From J029 sp964482495 (GTDB taxonomy: Bacteria; Planctomycetota; UBA1135), in NCBI GenBank assembly GCA_964482495.1, contig CAYZXS010000008.1:1-64000 (forward strand): 64,000 nucleotides of DNA. Direction: 5' to 3'. This document shows positions 29,639 through 37,897 of this stretch, one piece after another; position 1 is the first letter of the stretch, and each line of letters starts with the position of its first letter. The position numbers and the translations under genes were made by a program. The notes beneath the pieces are model-generated. The model was given only the letters and a program-made list of their open reading frames with translations, searched no databases and was not told the DNA's origin.

Positions 29639-30268
29639 TCAGCCGCCCAGACGGTGGCCGTGATCGAGGGATCCGGCCAGGAAGCCCACGCCGTCGCGGA
29701 TGCCGGTCCCGCGCAGCGAGAAGCCTCGCTGAGAGAGGTCCTGGAAGACCTCCTGCAGGTCGCCTTCCGGGACTCCGAAGAGCACCAGCTGGCCCTCCGG
29801 GCGCAGGCGCCGGACCAGCGGCAGGCAGTCGGCGGTGGCCGGGCGGCGGCGGCCGCAGCCGAGCAGCGAGAGGTGGCCGGGGTGGTCGGTCGGCAGCTCC
29901 TCGGGCCGCTGGGTCACCGTGCGCGCGGAGGAGCCGCCCATGGCGTCGGCGGCGGCCTGGAAGGGCTCGAAGTCATCCGGGTGGAGGGCGACCGTGATCC
30001 GGGCGAAGCCGACCGCGCAGGCCGTCAAGGCAGCCAGCGCTGCGCCCGGGCCGGCGGCGACCAGGCTGAAGGCGCGGCGCTCCTCGAGCGGCAGCCCCGC
30101 GACCGGGTTGATGGCCTGCACCGCCAGCTCGCCGCCGTCCTCGAGCCACTGCGGCACGCGCTCGCGCGCGGGGCCGAGCTCGACCCCCTGTTCGCGGGGG
30201 CCGGGCGCGGGGGCGTCCTCGCCCCAGCGGAGCAGCAGGCAGCCGATGCGGCGGGCGCCGTCTTGCAT
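29639..30268 (-). CDS. Methyltransferase-like protein (weak PrmA resemblance)
   Basis: The 209-residue protein has the second-half layout of a Rossmann methyltransferase. A glycine/alanine-rich helix (AAGPGAALAALTACAVG) stands where motif I would be. Further along are LLGCGRRRPATADCLPLVRRLRPEGQLVLFG in outline and GFSLRGTGIRDGVGFLAGSL. The last two recall the C-terminal part of ribosomal protein L11 methyltransferase. The usual DxGxGxG SAM loop is absent, so catalysis is doubtful. TATCCT lies seven bases upstream of the ATG with no Shine-Dalgarno. The family call is tentative; a real gene is likely from the codon pattern and context. Confidence 0.6.
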   Translation of the reverse strand: MQDGARRIGCLLLRWGEDAPAPGPREQGVELGPARERVPQWLEDGGELAVQAINPVAGLPLEERRAFSLVAAGPGAALAALTACAVGFARITVALHPDDFEPFQAAADAMGGSSARTVTQRPEELPTDHPGHLSLLGCGRRRPATADCLPLVRRLRPEGQLVLFGVPEGDLQEVFQDLSQRGFSLRGTGIRDGVGFLAGSLDHGHRLGG

Positions 30269-30275
30269 GCCGCAG

Positions 30276-30281
30276 AGGATA
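30276..30281 (-). promoter_or_regulatory. -10-like TATCCT, leaderless promoter
   Basis: TATCCT on the minus strand ends seven bases before the ATG of the PrmA-like gene, with CTCTGCGGC-type sequence and no Shine-Dalgarno between. Confidence 0.45.
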
Positions 30282-30306
30282 GCAGTGGCCGCCGGGGCGG
30301 CCGGGC

Positions 30307-33300
30307 TCAGACTTCCTCGGCCCGGGCGGCGCGGAAGGCGGAGAAGTCCTGCTCCAGCTCGCGGCGGCGGATCTCGGCCCCGAGCCGCATGTGGCGGAAA
30401 GCCTTGTGGAAGCAGTCGTCGCTGCCGGCGACCAGCAGTTGCGGCTCCTCGAAGTCCTCCTGTCCGCCGGGCAGCTCCTCGAGGAAGGCACCGTGGCGCT
30501 TGTCGAGCACGCGGCGGTCGAGCAGCATCACGACGCCGCGGTCCTCCTCGTGGCGCAGCAGCCGGCCGCAGCCCTGGCGGAACATCGCCAGCGCCTTGGG
30601 CAGATAGACGCGGTTGCGCTGCGGCCCGTAGCCCATGCGCGCGCGCTGGGCGAAGTGGTAGTCGTCGAGCACGCCGAAGGGCAGCTTGGTCATGACCACG
30701 TACTCGCAGGTCTCGCCGGGGAAGTCGACGCCGTACCAAAAGGTGTCGACGCCGAGCAGGACGCTGTCGACCCGAGCGCGGAAGCGCTCCATGATCTCCT
30801 CCTTGGCCAGCCCGGGCATGCCCTGCCAGAACAGCGGGATGCCGCGGGCGGCGAAGGCCGGCGCCAGCCGCTCCCCGACCCGCTGCAGCACCATGCGGTT
30901 GGTGAACAGGCCGAGCACGCGGCCGCGGGTGCGCTCGCCGAGGTAGAGCAGGCAGTCGGAGACGTAGTCCAGCCAGTCGCCGTGGCGGGGGCCGCCGGCG
31001 GCGTACGCGGGGGCGTCCTCGGGCACGCACACCAGCGCCTGCTGCGGGTCGAAGGTCGGCGGCCCGCTGAACTCGCGCACCGTCCGTCCGCCGCGGTCGA
31101 CGGTCTCTTCCTGGACCAGGTCCAGCCCCAGGTAGCCCTTCATGGCCTTGAAGCCGCCCTTGACCCGCGCCGTGGCGCTGACCATGGCGGCGCCGCGAAG
31201 CGACGGCAGGAAGGTCTCGCCCAGCCACTTCTGCGGCAGCAGCCACTTCAACACCAGCAGCGGCCGGCGCCGCTGCTCGAAGCTGGCGTCGTAGTGGAAG
31301 TCCTCGGAGAAGTCGCCCTCGTCGCCTTCGCCCAGCGAGGCGTTCTTGCCGCCCAGCCACAGGAACAGCCCCTCGCGCCAGTGGGCCAGCAGGTCGAGCG
31401 GCCGCCGCAGGCTCCAGCGCAGGCGGCGGGCCTGGCGTTGCGGCACCATGCCCAGCTCCTCGATCACCGTGCGCAGGGCGCCGTCCAGCAGGTCGACCGC
31501 GTCCTTGAGCCGGTTCAGGGCGGTGGCGAGGGCGTCCCCCTGGCCGGTCTCGAGGTAGTCGTGGAGCAGGAAGGCCTTCTCCTCGGGCGACAGGCCCTCG
31601 CCGACCTCGCGCCGGTAGTCGCGGTAGTGGCGCAGTTCGCGGCTGGTCTCGTGCTCGGCGGCGTCGAGGGCCAGCACGCCCTGCGACGCCTTCTCCGCGG
31701 CGTCGCGCAGCTCGTCGTTGAGGTCGCCGGCGGGAAGCCGGGACAGCAGCCGGGCAAGCCGCTCGAGCGGCGCCCGGTCGCGGCCCCGCCCTTGCAGCAG
31801 CTGGCGCGACAGCTCGGCCACCTCCTCGAGGTCGATGTCGAAGGAGCGGGCCGAGACCGTGACCTCGTGCAGGTGGTCGCACTCGTCGAAGACCAGGTGC
31901 GAGTACGCGTCCGGCCGCGCCAGCACGTAGGCGTGGTTGGTGACCACGAGGTGCGAGCGCTCGGCGCGCAGGGTGCGGACGCCGGCGGCGCAGCGGCGCG
32001 CCCTGCGGCCCTCGCAGCAGCGGGGCAGGGCGCGCACCTCGTCGAGCTTGGCGCGGGCGGTGCGCATGACCCGGGCGAGGTTGCCGAGCGGCACCCCCGG
32101 CGCCAGGCCGAAGCCGTCGAGGTCGGCAGAGGGGTCCTCGCAGTAGTGCAGCGCCAGCCGCAGCCAGGTGGCGCGCGCGGCCGCCGAGCCGGCGCCCGGG
32201 TCGGGCGCGGCGTCGCCGATGGCCCGGCCGCAGATGTAATTGGCGCGGCCCTTGAGCATGCTCACCCGGGGCACGCGCTCCTCGTCCATGCCGGCGCGCC
32301 GCAGCAGCTCGAGGGCGCGCGGGATCTCGCGGAAGAAGGCCTGCTCCTGCAGCGCCCGGGTGTAGGTGCTGACCGCCACCCGGACCCCGCGCGAACTGGC
32401 CCAGATCAGCAGCGGCGCCAGGTAGCCGAGGGTCTTGCCAGTGCCGGTGGGCGCGTCGGCGATCAGGAACTCGTGCTGCTCGAGGGCGCCGCGCACCGCG
32501 TGCCCCAGGGCCCGCTGCCCGGGCCGCTCGGCCTGGGCCTGGCCGCCGTCGAAGAGCCGCGGCAGCTGGTCGAAGTAGGCCTCCAGCAGCTGGTGGTCCT
32601 GGTCGTCGAGCTCCGCCTGCTCCTCCTCCTCGCGCCCCGGAAGGGCGTCGGCTTCCTGGAAGAAGGCGGCGTACTCGGCGGCGAAGCTGGGCTCGATCTC
32701 CTGCAGCAGCCGCTCGGCCTCGAGCGGGGCGTCGTCGAGGTCCTCGCTGAAGCGGCCGTCGCTCGGCGGGCTGCGGAACAGGTCGGCCTCCTCGGCGGCG
32801 CCGAAGCGGCTGGGCCGGTCGAGCAGGCGGCGCGCCAGCTCGAGCCACTCGGCGCCGTCGGCCTGGCGGTCGTCGCAGCTGGCCTGGAGCTCGTCCATGC
32901 CGCGAGCGAGGAGCTGCCGCAGCCGGTCCTCGCGGGCGAAGTGGGCCTCGACCAAAGCTGCGCACAGCCGGCGCAGCTCCCGCGGGCGCGCCTCCCGCGG
33001 CGGCTGCTCGTCCACCAGCCGGCGCCACAAGGCCGGGAAGCCGCGCTCGCCGCGGCGGGGGAGCAGGAAGGCCGCCAGGCCCTCGAGGTCGAGCACGGCC
33101 GGCGGCACGGCGTCGGGGAGGCAGCGGCGGAAGCGGGCGAGGAAGCCGTCGCGGTCACCAGCCAGGACCAGCGGCCGGGCGGCGAGGAGCTGGAACAGTT
33201 CCGGCAGCTTCTCTCTTTGCGACGGCAGCCCGGCTTCGGCTTCCTTGTTCAAACCGAGGTCTCGCATGCGCCGGGAGAGGGGCCGGCCTTCGGCCGCGTC

Positions 33301-33453
33301 GTCGTAGGGCCGCAGCCAAGTGGGCGGGATGAGCTGGATCTCGCCCTCCCCGTCGGGGAAGGCGCTCGCGGCGAGGTGGAAGACGCCGTCCCGGACGGGG
33401 TCGGGACCGGCCGCCCAGCAGGCGACGAAGACGGGGTCGAGGGAGGCGTGCAC
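30307..33453 (-). CDS. DinG/XPD-family Fe-S helicase with degenerate exonuclease domain
   Basis: The 1048-residue superfamily 2 helicase has Walker A DAPTGTGKT (333-341), a DEAH-type box reading DECDH, motif III-like MVSATARV, and a C-terminal motif VI (QGCGRLLRHEEDRG). Cysteines in NYICGRA, HYCED and RCCEGRRARRC fit the Fe-S domain between motifs Ia and II of DinG/XPD proteins. The first 150 residues follow the DnaQ exonuclease outline seen in Firmicute DinG. The Exo I site DxETTG reads ACWAAG (11-16), and the Exo II HN pair is missing, so the nuclease is probably dead. Residues 180-310 are an acidic linker. A GTG start is used; no upstream ATG fits. It likely acts in DNA repair or R-loop/D-loop unwinding. 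Confidence 0.92.
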   Translation of the reverse strand: MHASLDPVFVACWAAGPDPVRDGVFHLAASAFPDGEGEIQLIPPTWLRPYDDAAEGRPLSRRMRDLGLNKEAEAGLPSQREKLPELFQLLAARPLVLAGDRDGFLARFRRCLPDAVPPAVLDLEGLAAFLLPRRGERGFPALWRRLVDEQPPREARPRELRRLCAALVEAHFAREDRLRQLLARGMDELQASCDDRQADGAEWLELARRLLDRPSRFGAAEEADLFRSPPSDGRFSEDLDDAPLEAERLLQEIEPSFAAEYAAFFQEADALPGREEEEQAELDDQDHQLLEAYFDQLPRLFDGGQAQAERPGQRALGHAVRGALEQHEFLIADAPTGTGKTLGYLAPLLIWASSRGVRVAVSTYTRALQEQAFFREIPRALELLRRAGMDEERVPRVSMLKGRANYICGRAIGDAAPDPGAGSAAARATWLRLALHYCEDPSADLDGFGLAPGVPLGNLARVMRTARAKLDEVRALPRCCEGRRARRCAAGVRTLRAERSHLVVTNHAYVLARPDAYSHLVFDECDHLHEVTVSARSFDIDLEEVAELSRQLLQGRGRDRAPLERLARLLSRLPAGDLNDELRDAAEKASQGVLALDAAEHETSRELRHYRDYRREVGEGLSPEEKAFLLHDYLETGQGDALATALNRLKDAVDLLDGALRTVIEELGMVPQRQARRLRWSLRRPLDLLAHWREGLFLWLGGKNASLGEGDEGDFSEDFHYDASFEQRRRPLLVLKWLLPQKWLGETFLPSLRGAAMVSATARVKGGFKAMKGYLGLDLVQEETVDRGGRTVREFSGPPTFDPQQALVCVPEDAPAYAAGGPRHGDWLDYVSDCLLYLGERTRGRVLGLFTNRMVLQRVGERLAPAFAARGIPLFWQGMPGLAKEEIMERFRARVDSVLLGVDTFWYGVDFPGETCEYVVMTKLPFGVLDDYHFAQRARMGYGPQRNRVYLPKALAMFRQGCGRLLRHEEDRGVVMLLDRRVLDKRHGAFLEELPGGQEDFEEPQLLVAGSDDCFHKAFRHMRLGAEIRRRELEQDFSAFRAARAEEV

Positions 33454-33492
33454 GGCCTTGTCAAGCGCGAAGAAACCCCGTCCAGGCTGCTG

Positions 33493-33522
33493 TTTGTGGG
33501 ATTCTGGTCGCGCCGCGATAAT
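33493..33522 (+). promoter_or_regulatory. Possible sigma70-type promoter for leucine dehydrogenase
   Basis: TTTGTG (33493-33498), an 18-base spacer and GATAAT (33517-33522) lie about 40 bases before the ATG, in an AT-richer patch between divergent genes. Confidence 0.4.
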
Positions 33523-33563
33523 ACCTAGGCAACCGACTGGTTGATGACTTAATTAGAGATCCC

Positions 33564-34616
33564 ATGCTTCAGATCACGGACATCCCTGTCGAAGGTTACG
33601 AGAACGTTCGGCGCGCCATCGACACCCAGAGCGGCCTCCACGCCATCATCTCGGTGCACAACACGGTGCTCGGGCCCGCCCTCGGCGGCATGCGCATGTG
33701 GCCCTACGAGTCCGAGAGCGAGGCCCTGACTGACGTGCTCCGGCTGTCCCGCGGCATGACCTACAAGGCGGCCTGCGCCGGCCTCGAGCTCGGCGGCGGC
33801 AAGTCGGTGATCATCGGCGACCCCTCCATCAAGACCGAGGCCCTGTTCGAGTCGATGGGCGAGTTCGTGGAGTCCTTCGGCGGCCGCTACATCACCGCCG
33901 AGGACGTCAACACCAAGGTCGAGGACATGGGGTACATCAGCCGCAAGACCAAGAGCGTGGTCGGCCTGGCGGGCAAGTCGGGCAACCCCTCGCCGTACAC
34001 CGCCTGGGGGTGTTTCCTGGGCCTGAAGGCCGCCCTGGAGCAGGTTTATGGCTCGGCCGACATGAAGGGCAAGGTGGTCGCGATCGAGGGCGCCGGCTCG
34101 GTCGGCTCCCACTACGCCAAGCTGATCGCCGACCAGGGCGGGGTGATCATCGCCGCCGACATCAAGGAGGAGTCGGCCCGCCGGGTCGCCGAGGAGACCG
34201 GCGGCAGCGTGGTGCGGCCCGAGCAGATCCGAGGCATCGACTGCGACGTCTACGCCCCCTGCGCGTTGGGCGGCTCGCTGAACGACGAGTCGATCGCCGA
34301 GCTCAAGGCCCGGATCGTCTGCGGCGCGGCCAACAACCAGCTGCTCGAGACCCGCCACGGCGTCGCCCTGAAGGAGAAGGGCGTGCTCTACGGCCCGGAC
34401 TACGTGGTCAACGCCGGCGGCCTCATCAACGTCTACAACGAGCTGCTGCCCGAGGGCTACAGCGAGGACAAGGCGATGAAGATGATGGACGGGATCTACA
34501 CCAACATGAAGGAGATCTTCGCCATCGCCCGCGAGGAGGGCATCTGCACCTCCGCGGCCGCCGACCGCTTCGCCGAGCGCCGCATCGACGCGGTGCGCGA
34601 GAAGGCTGAGGCCTGA
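33564..34616 (+). CDS. ldh: Leucine dehydrogenase (Glu/Leu/Phe/Val dehydrogenase family)
   Basis: The 350-residue NAD-dependent enzyme reversibly deaminates leucine, valine or isoleucine to the 2-oxo acid. Catalytic lysines K68 (MTYKAA) and K80 (GGGKSVI) fall at the same numbers as in Bacillus leucine dehydrogenase. The substrate glycine loop GGMRMWPY (41-48), AEDVNTK and the nucleotide-binding GAGSVGSHYAKLI are also present. Length and motifs suit the Leu branch better than glutamate dehydrogenase. It is monocistronic, with its own promoter and a strong bidirectional terminator behind it. Use in branched-chain amino-acid breakdown or branched fatty-acid precursor supply is inferred. Confidence 0.93.
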   Translation: MLQITDIPVEGYENVRRAIDTQSGLHAIISVHNTVLGPALGGMRMWPYESESEALTDVLRLSRGMTYKAACAGLELGGGKSVIIGDPSIKTEALFESMGEFVESFGGRYITAEDVNTKVEDMGYISRKTKSVVGLAGKSGNPSPYTAWGCFLGLKAALEQVYGSADMKGKVVAIEGAGSVGSHYAKLIADQGGVIIAADIKEESARRVAEETGGSVVRPEQIRGIDCDVYAPCALGGSLNDESIAELKARIVCGAANNQLLETRHGVALKEKGVLYGPDYVVNAGGLINVYNELLPEGYSEDKAMKMMDGIYTNMKEIFAIAREEGICTSAAADRFAERRIDAVREKAEA

Positions 34617-34632
34617 GCACCGGGCGGGCACT

Positions 34633-34666
34633 GCAGGGCGGAGGAAGCTCGCTTCCTCCGCCCTGC
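34633..34666. terminator. Bidirectional intrinsic terminator
   Basis: A perfect 16-bp inverted repeat (34633-34648 with 34651-34666; the two innermost bases form the loop, so the effective stem is slightly shorter) sits between the convergent ldh and metalloprotease genes. CTTCATTT follows on the plus strand. Confidence 0.8.
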
Positions 34667-34668
34667 CT

Positions 34669-36825
34669 TCATTTCCGGTCGTCGAGTTCGAGGAGGTGGG
34701 CGCGGAAGTCCTTCTCGAGCTCCCGCAGCTGCTCCGGGCCGCCGAAGACCTCGGCGACCAGGGCGGCGCTGTCCTCGCCGTCGCAGAGGCCGTCGAAGAA
34801 GCGCCTGAACTTGGCCTGCTCGGCCTTGCCGCCCTGGCGCAGGTAGTGGACGAAGGCCCAGCCCATGGCGTAGTGCACCGTCATGTCGGTGTAGAAGCCG
34901 GAGGGGGTCATCTCGACCAGCTGGCGCAGGCTCGGGATCTTGCGGCGGCGGTCGAGCAGCACCGAGAGGTGGCGCCGGTTGACCTGGCCCTCGATCCAGC
35001 GGCCGCCCTCGTAGCCGGCGAGCTCGAAGTACTCCGCCATTCCCTCGTTGAACCAGACCGGCGGATCCGGCATGAGGCTGTCCAGATACTGGTGGAAGCC
35101 CTCGTGGATGACCGTCTTCATCATGCTCTCCCGGTCGGGCAGGTTCCAAATCAGGAGCTGCTTCAGGATCAGGGAGTAGATGCCGGCGGTGCCGCCGGGG
35201 TTGCCGTGGCCGATGTCCTCGACGTAGCGCTCGTAGCCGGCGAAGCCCGAGAACAGGTAGACCGGGAACTTGTGGTCCTCGCCGCGCGGCGCCTTGCGCA
35301 GCCGGGAGCTGTAGGCGTTGTAGTAGCGCTCGAGCAGGCGTCCGGACTCGGCGCAGGTTCCCTTGTCGATGTCCGAGACCACGCGGTAGTGCTTGGTCTC
35401 GAAGGAGTAGCTGCGGCCGAAGCTGGGGCCGCCGTCGATCTTGGCGAAGAGCTGGTGCAGGGAGTCCAGCCCCGGCCGCCCGGTGCCGGCGTCGAGGAAG
35501 GCGCGGGCCTCCTCGAGGCGGGACTCGCCCATCAAGTAGAAGACCCAGTCGCGGGCCGCCGCGTCGTCCTCCGGGAAGTCGTGGACCAAGCGCTCCAGCT
35601 CGCGGACCGCCTCCTCTCGCTTCTGGACCTCGAAGAGCAGCTCCACCAGCCGGGCGCGGGCCGGGAGGTAGGCGGGCGCGGCCGAGCAGACCTTGGCGTA
35701 GGCGGGGACGGCCTCGCGGGGCTTGGAGCGCAGGTCGGCGAGCTTGGCCTCCGCCCAGTGGCGCTCGAGCTCGGTCAGGGAAGAGGAGGGCAGCTTGTCG
35801 AGGAGCTCGGCGAGCTTGGCGGTGTCCTCGGCGTCGATCAGGCCCTGGATCCGGGGCCAGTGGCGGCCCGGTTCGTCGAAGGGCTGCGGCGGATAGGCCT
35901 CCGCGGCCGGTGCGCCGGCCTCCGCCGCGGTGGAGGCCTCCGCCGCCTCCGCACCCCCCTCGAGGAGCCAGGCCGGCAGGTGCTCGCCGAGGTCCAGCTC
36001 GGCCTCGAAGGCGTCGCGCTTCTCGTGGTTGGCCTGGTCGATCAAGCCGGCGATCCAGCTCGGCTCGACCCTGCCGCTGATGGTGATCTGCTCGACCTTC
36101 GAGGGCTTCAGCCCCTCGTAGGAGAATCGTCCGTAGCTCTCGACCTTGCGCTTGGCGCTGAGGATGCGCTGCTTGTTGGCCCAGGCGGTGATCATGTTCT
36201 TGGCCACGCGCACCTTCAGCGTGAACTTGCCCTTGTGCTCCAGCGGCGTGGTCCACTGGTCGTCGAGCTCGACGTCCTCGTCCTCGGTGACCTGGTAGAG
36301 CGAGGCGGGATAGATCGTGCTGCCCGCGGAGGGCTGGCCGAACCAGACCATGTACTCCTCCTCGGCGCCGAGGCCGAAGCGGAAGCGCGGGAAGGTCCCG
36401 AAGGGGTAGTTCCGGCCCTCCAGCTCGACCGTGAACGGGCCGGTGAAGACCGGCTCATAGGCCACGCCGGACCGGTAGACCTGGAAGTCGCCCAGCTGGT
36501 CCTTGTCGTAGACCACCTCGATGTCCCCGGAGGATGCCTTGTACTTACGCAGCTTGCCGTCGACCACCTGCTTGGGGTGGACCTCGCCGTGCTCCATCCA
36601 GAACAGGCAGCGCCGGGCGATCTCCTCGATCCGCGCCCGCTCCCGCAGCGCGTGGGCCTGGCGGGCGTGGTCCTCCAGCAACTCCTCGAGGTCGGCGTAG
36701 GCGTCCTTCCATCGTCGCCGCTGCATCGCCTCCTCGATCTCGGTGAGGCCGGCGTCGAAGTCGGCGGCGGCGGCAGGTTCTTGGAGAGTGGGGCAGAGGA
36801 GGAGGAGGAGGAAGAAGGACCACAT
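34669..36825 (-). CDS. Exported TPR-containing gluzincin-like metalloprotease (DUF1570-like)
   Basis: The 718-residue protein has a signal peptide (about 1-20). An N-terminal region follows with a laminin-G/DUF1080-like beta domain (about 110-260). An Ala/Glu-rich linker near 290-310 leads into TPR-like helices (about 320-460). The C-terminal domain contains the zinc motif HEGFHQ (HEGFH 574-578) and downstream NEGMAEYFE, which supplies the third glutamate ligand. This is the HExxH...E order of the gluzincin or peptidase-MA/DUF1570 type common in Planctomycetota. The catalytic glutamate is present, so it may be an active periplasmic or surface protease; the substrate is unknown. It is convergent with ldh. 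Confidence 0.85.
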   Translation of the reverse strand: MWSFFLLLLLCPTLQEPAAAADFDAGLTEIEEAMQRRRWKDAYADLEELLEDHARQAHALRERARIEEIARRCLFWMEHGEVHPKQVVDGKLRKYKASSGDIEVVYDKDQLGDFQVYRSGVAYEPVFTGPFTVELEGRNYPFGTFPRFRFGLGAEEEYMVWFGQPSAGSTIYPASLYQVTEDEDVELDDQWTTPLEHKGKFTLKVRVAKNMITAWANKQRILSAKRKVESYGRFSYEGLKPSKVEQITISGRVEPSWIAGLIDQANHEKRDAFEAELDLGEHLPAWLLEGGAEAAEASTAAEAGAPAAEAYPPQPFDEPGRHWPRIQGLIDAEDTAKLAELLDKLPSSSLTELERHWAEAKLADLRSKPREAVPAYAKVCSAAPAYLPARARLVELLFEVQKREEAVRELERLVHDFPEDDAAARDWVFYLMGESRLEEARAFLDAGTGRPGLDSLHQLFAKIDGGPSFGRSYSFETKHYRVVSDIDKGTCAESGRLLERYYNAYSSRLRKAPRGEDHKFPVYLFSGFAGYERYVEDIGHGNPGGTAGIYSLILKQLLIWNLPDRESMMKTVIHEGFHQYLDSLMPDPPVWFNEGMAEYFELAGYEGGRWIEGQVNRRHLSVLLDRRRKIPSLRQLVEMTPSGFYTDMTVHYAMGWAFVHYLRQGGKAEQAKFRRFFDGLCDGEDSAALVAEVFGGPEQLRELEKDFRAHLLELDDRK

Positions 36826-36868
36826 CGGAGAAGGTCGCAGCCTAGCAGCCGCGTCCCATCTCCGGGGG

Positions 36869-37810
36869 CTACTCCGCCAGGCCCTCGGCCGTGGTGACCT
36901 CGACGCCGTCCTCCAGGACCATGATGGTGTGCTCGGCCTGGGACACCATCACCGCCGGGTTGGGGTCCACCAGCGGCGGGAAGGCCATCAAGCAGCCGGT
37001 CCGCAGCAGCCGCGCCAGGGTGCTCTCGATGGCGTCGGCGGACACGGCGCCGCCGAAGCTGCGGCGGGCGAAGGGCAGGCCGTTCATGTCCTCGATGACC
37101 TGCCAGGCCCCCGGGTCGATGCCCTTCATCTTGCGCGGCTGGCGCGTCACCATGAAGACCTCGGCCCGGCCGCGCTCGGAGACCTGGCCGCCGCCGTCGG
37201 TGGCGAACGGCTCGATCGCGACCACCATCCCGGGCAGGAGGCGGTCGCGGTCGCGGTTGTCCGGGCTCGCCGGCACCTGGGGCGCGGTGTGCACGGTCCA
37301 GCGGCCGACGCCGTGGCCCGTCAGGTTGTAGACCGGGCGGAAGCCCTCGCCCTCGATCGCGTCCTCGATCGCTTGGCTGAGCTCCTGGATCTTCATCCCG
37401 GGGGCCGCCAGCGCCAGGGCCGCGTCCAAGCCGGCCCGGGAGGCGCGCACCAGCCGCTGCCGGTCGGGGTCCTCGCCGAGGTAGGCGGTGGTGGCGGTGT
37501 CCGCGACGTAGCCGTCGACCTCGACCCCGACGTCCAGCTTGGCGACATCTCCAGCTTCGTAGCGGGTCTCGTCCAGGGGCGCCGGGCAGTAGTGGGCGGC
37601 GATGGCGTTGCGCGAGGTCTGGGCCGGAAAAGCCGGTCCGGCGCCGTGATCCCGGATGAAGGACTCGACCGCTTCGACGACTTCCCGGAGGGCCACTCCC
37701 GGTTGGATCATGGAAAAGCCTAAATCCCGAGCCGAGCAGGCAATGCGGCCTGCTTCTCGGAACTTCTCACGGGCCTCGGGCTCGCTCGCGGGGTATCGGC
37801 GCTCGGTCAT
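36869..37810 (-). CDS. map: Type II (archaeal-type) methionine aminopeptidase
   Basis: The 313-residue enzyme removes the initiator methionine. Metal ligands D93, D104, H166, E200 and E293 have intervals of 11, 62, 34 and 93 residues. Those of Pyrococcus furiosus MetAP-II, as I recall them, are 11, 60, 34 and 93. Also typical of type II are AHYCPAP, IEPFATDGGG, the insertion between H166 and the last ligand region, and FPPLVDPNPAVMVSQAEHT near the C terminus. Bacterial type I enzymes are about 250 residues and lack these. A basic N-terminal extension like that of eukaryotic MetAP2 is absent. Archaeal-type enzymes are uncommon in bacteria, so transfer is plausible. It is divergent from the kinase gene. 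Confidence 0.92.
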   Translation of the reverse strand: MTERRYPASEPEAREKFREAGRIACSARDLGFSMIQPGVALREVVEAVESFIRDHGAGPAFPAQTSRNAIAAHYCPAPLDETRYEAGDVAKLDVGVEVDGYVADTATTAYLGEDPDRQRLVRASRAGLDAALALAAPGMKIQELSQAIEDAIEGEGFRPVYNLTGHGVGRWTVHTAPQVPASPDNRDRDRLLPGMVVAIEPFATDGGGQVSERGRAEVFMVTRQPRKMKGIDPGAWQVIEDMNGLPFARRSFGGAVSADAIESTLARLLRTGCLMAFPPLVDPNPAVMVSQAEHTIMVLEDGVEVTTAEGLAE

Positions 37811-37824
37811 GCTCAGGAACCCCT

Positions 37825-37858
37825 AGGGGATCTCCGCAACATCTTAAAGGAGACCCCT
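37825..37858. promoter_or_regulatory. Imperfect palindrome in the map-kinase divergent gap
   Basis: Two 10-bp halves (AGGGG-A-TCTCC at 37825-37835 and GGAGACCCCT at 37849-37858) are inverted, with one bulged base and a 13-base centre. It lies between divergent starts, so it could be an operator or a 5' leader hairpin. Confidence 0.3.
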
Positions 37859-37897
37859 CAGGAGGCCGAAAGATGAACCGGAAGGAGGGAAGCGAAA

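Noticed and set aside
34010..34609. Second-frame reading inside leucine dehydrogenase
   Set aside because: Arg-rich shadow frame; the dehydrogenase has complete catalytic motifs.
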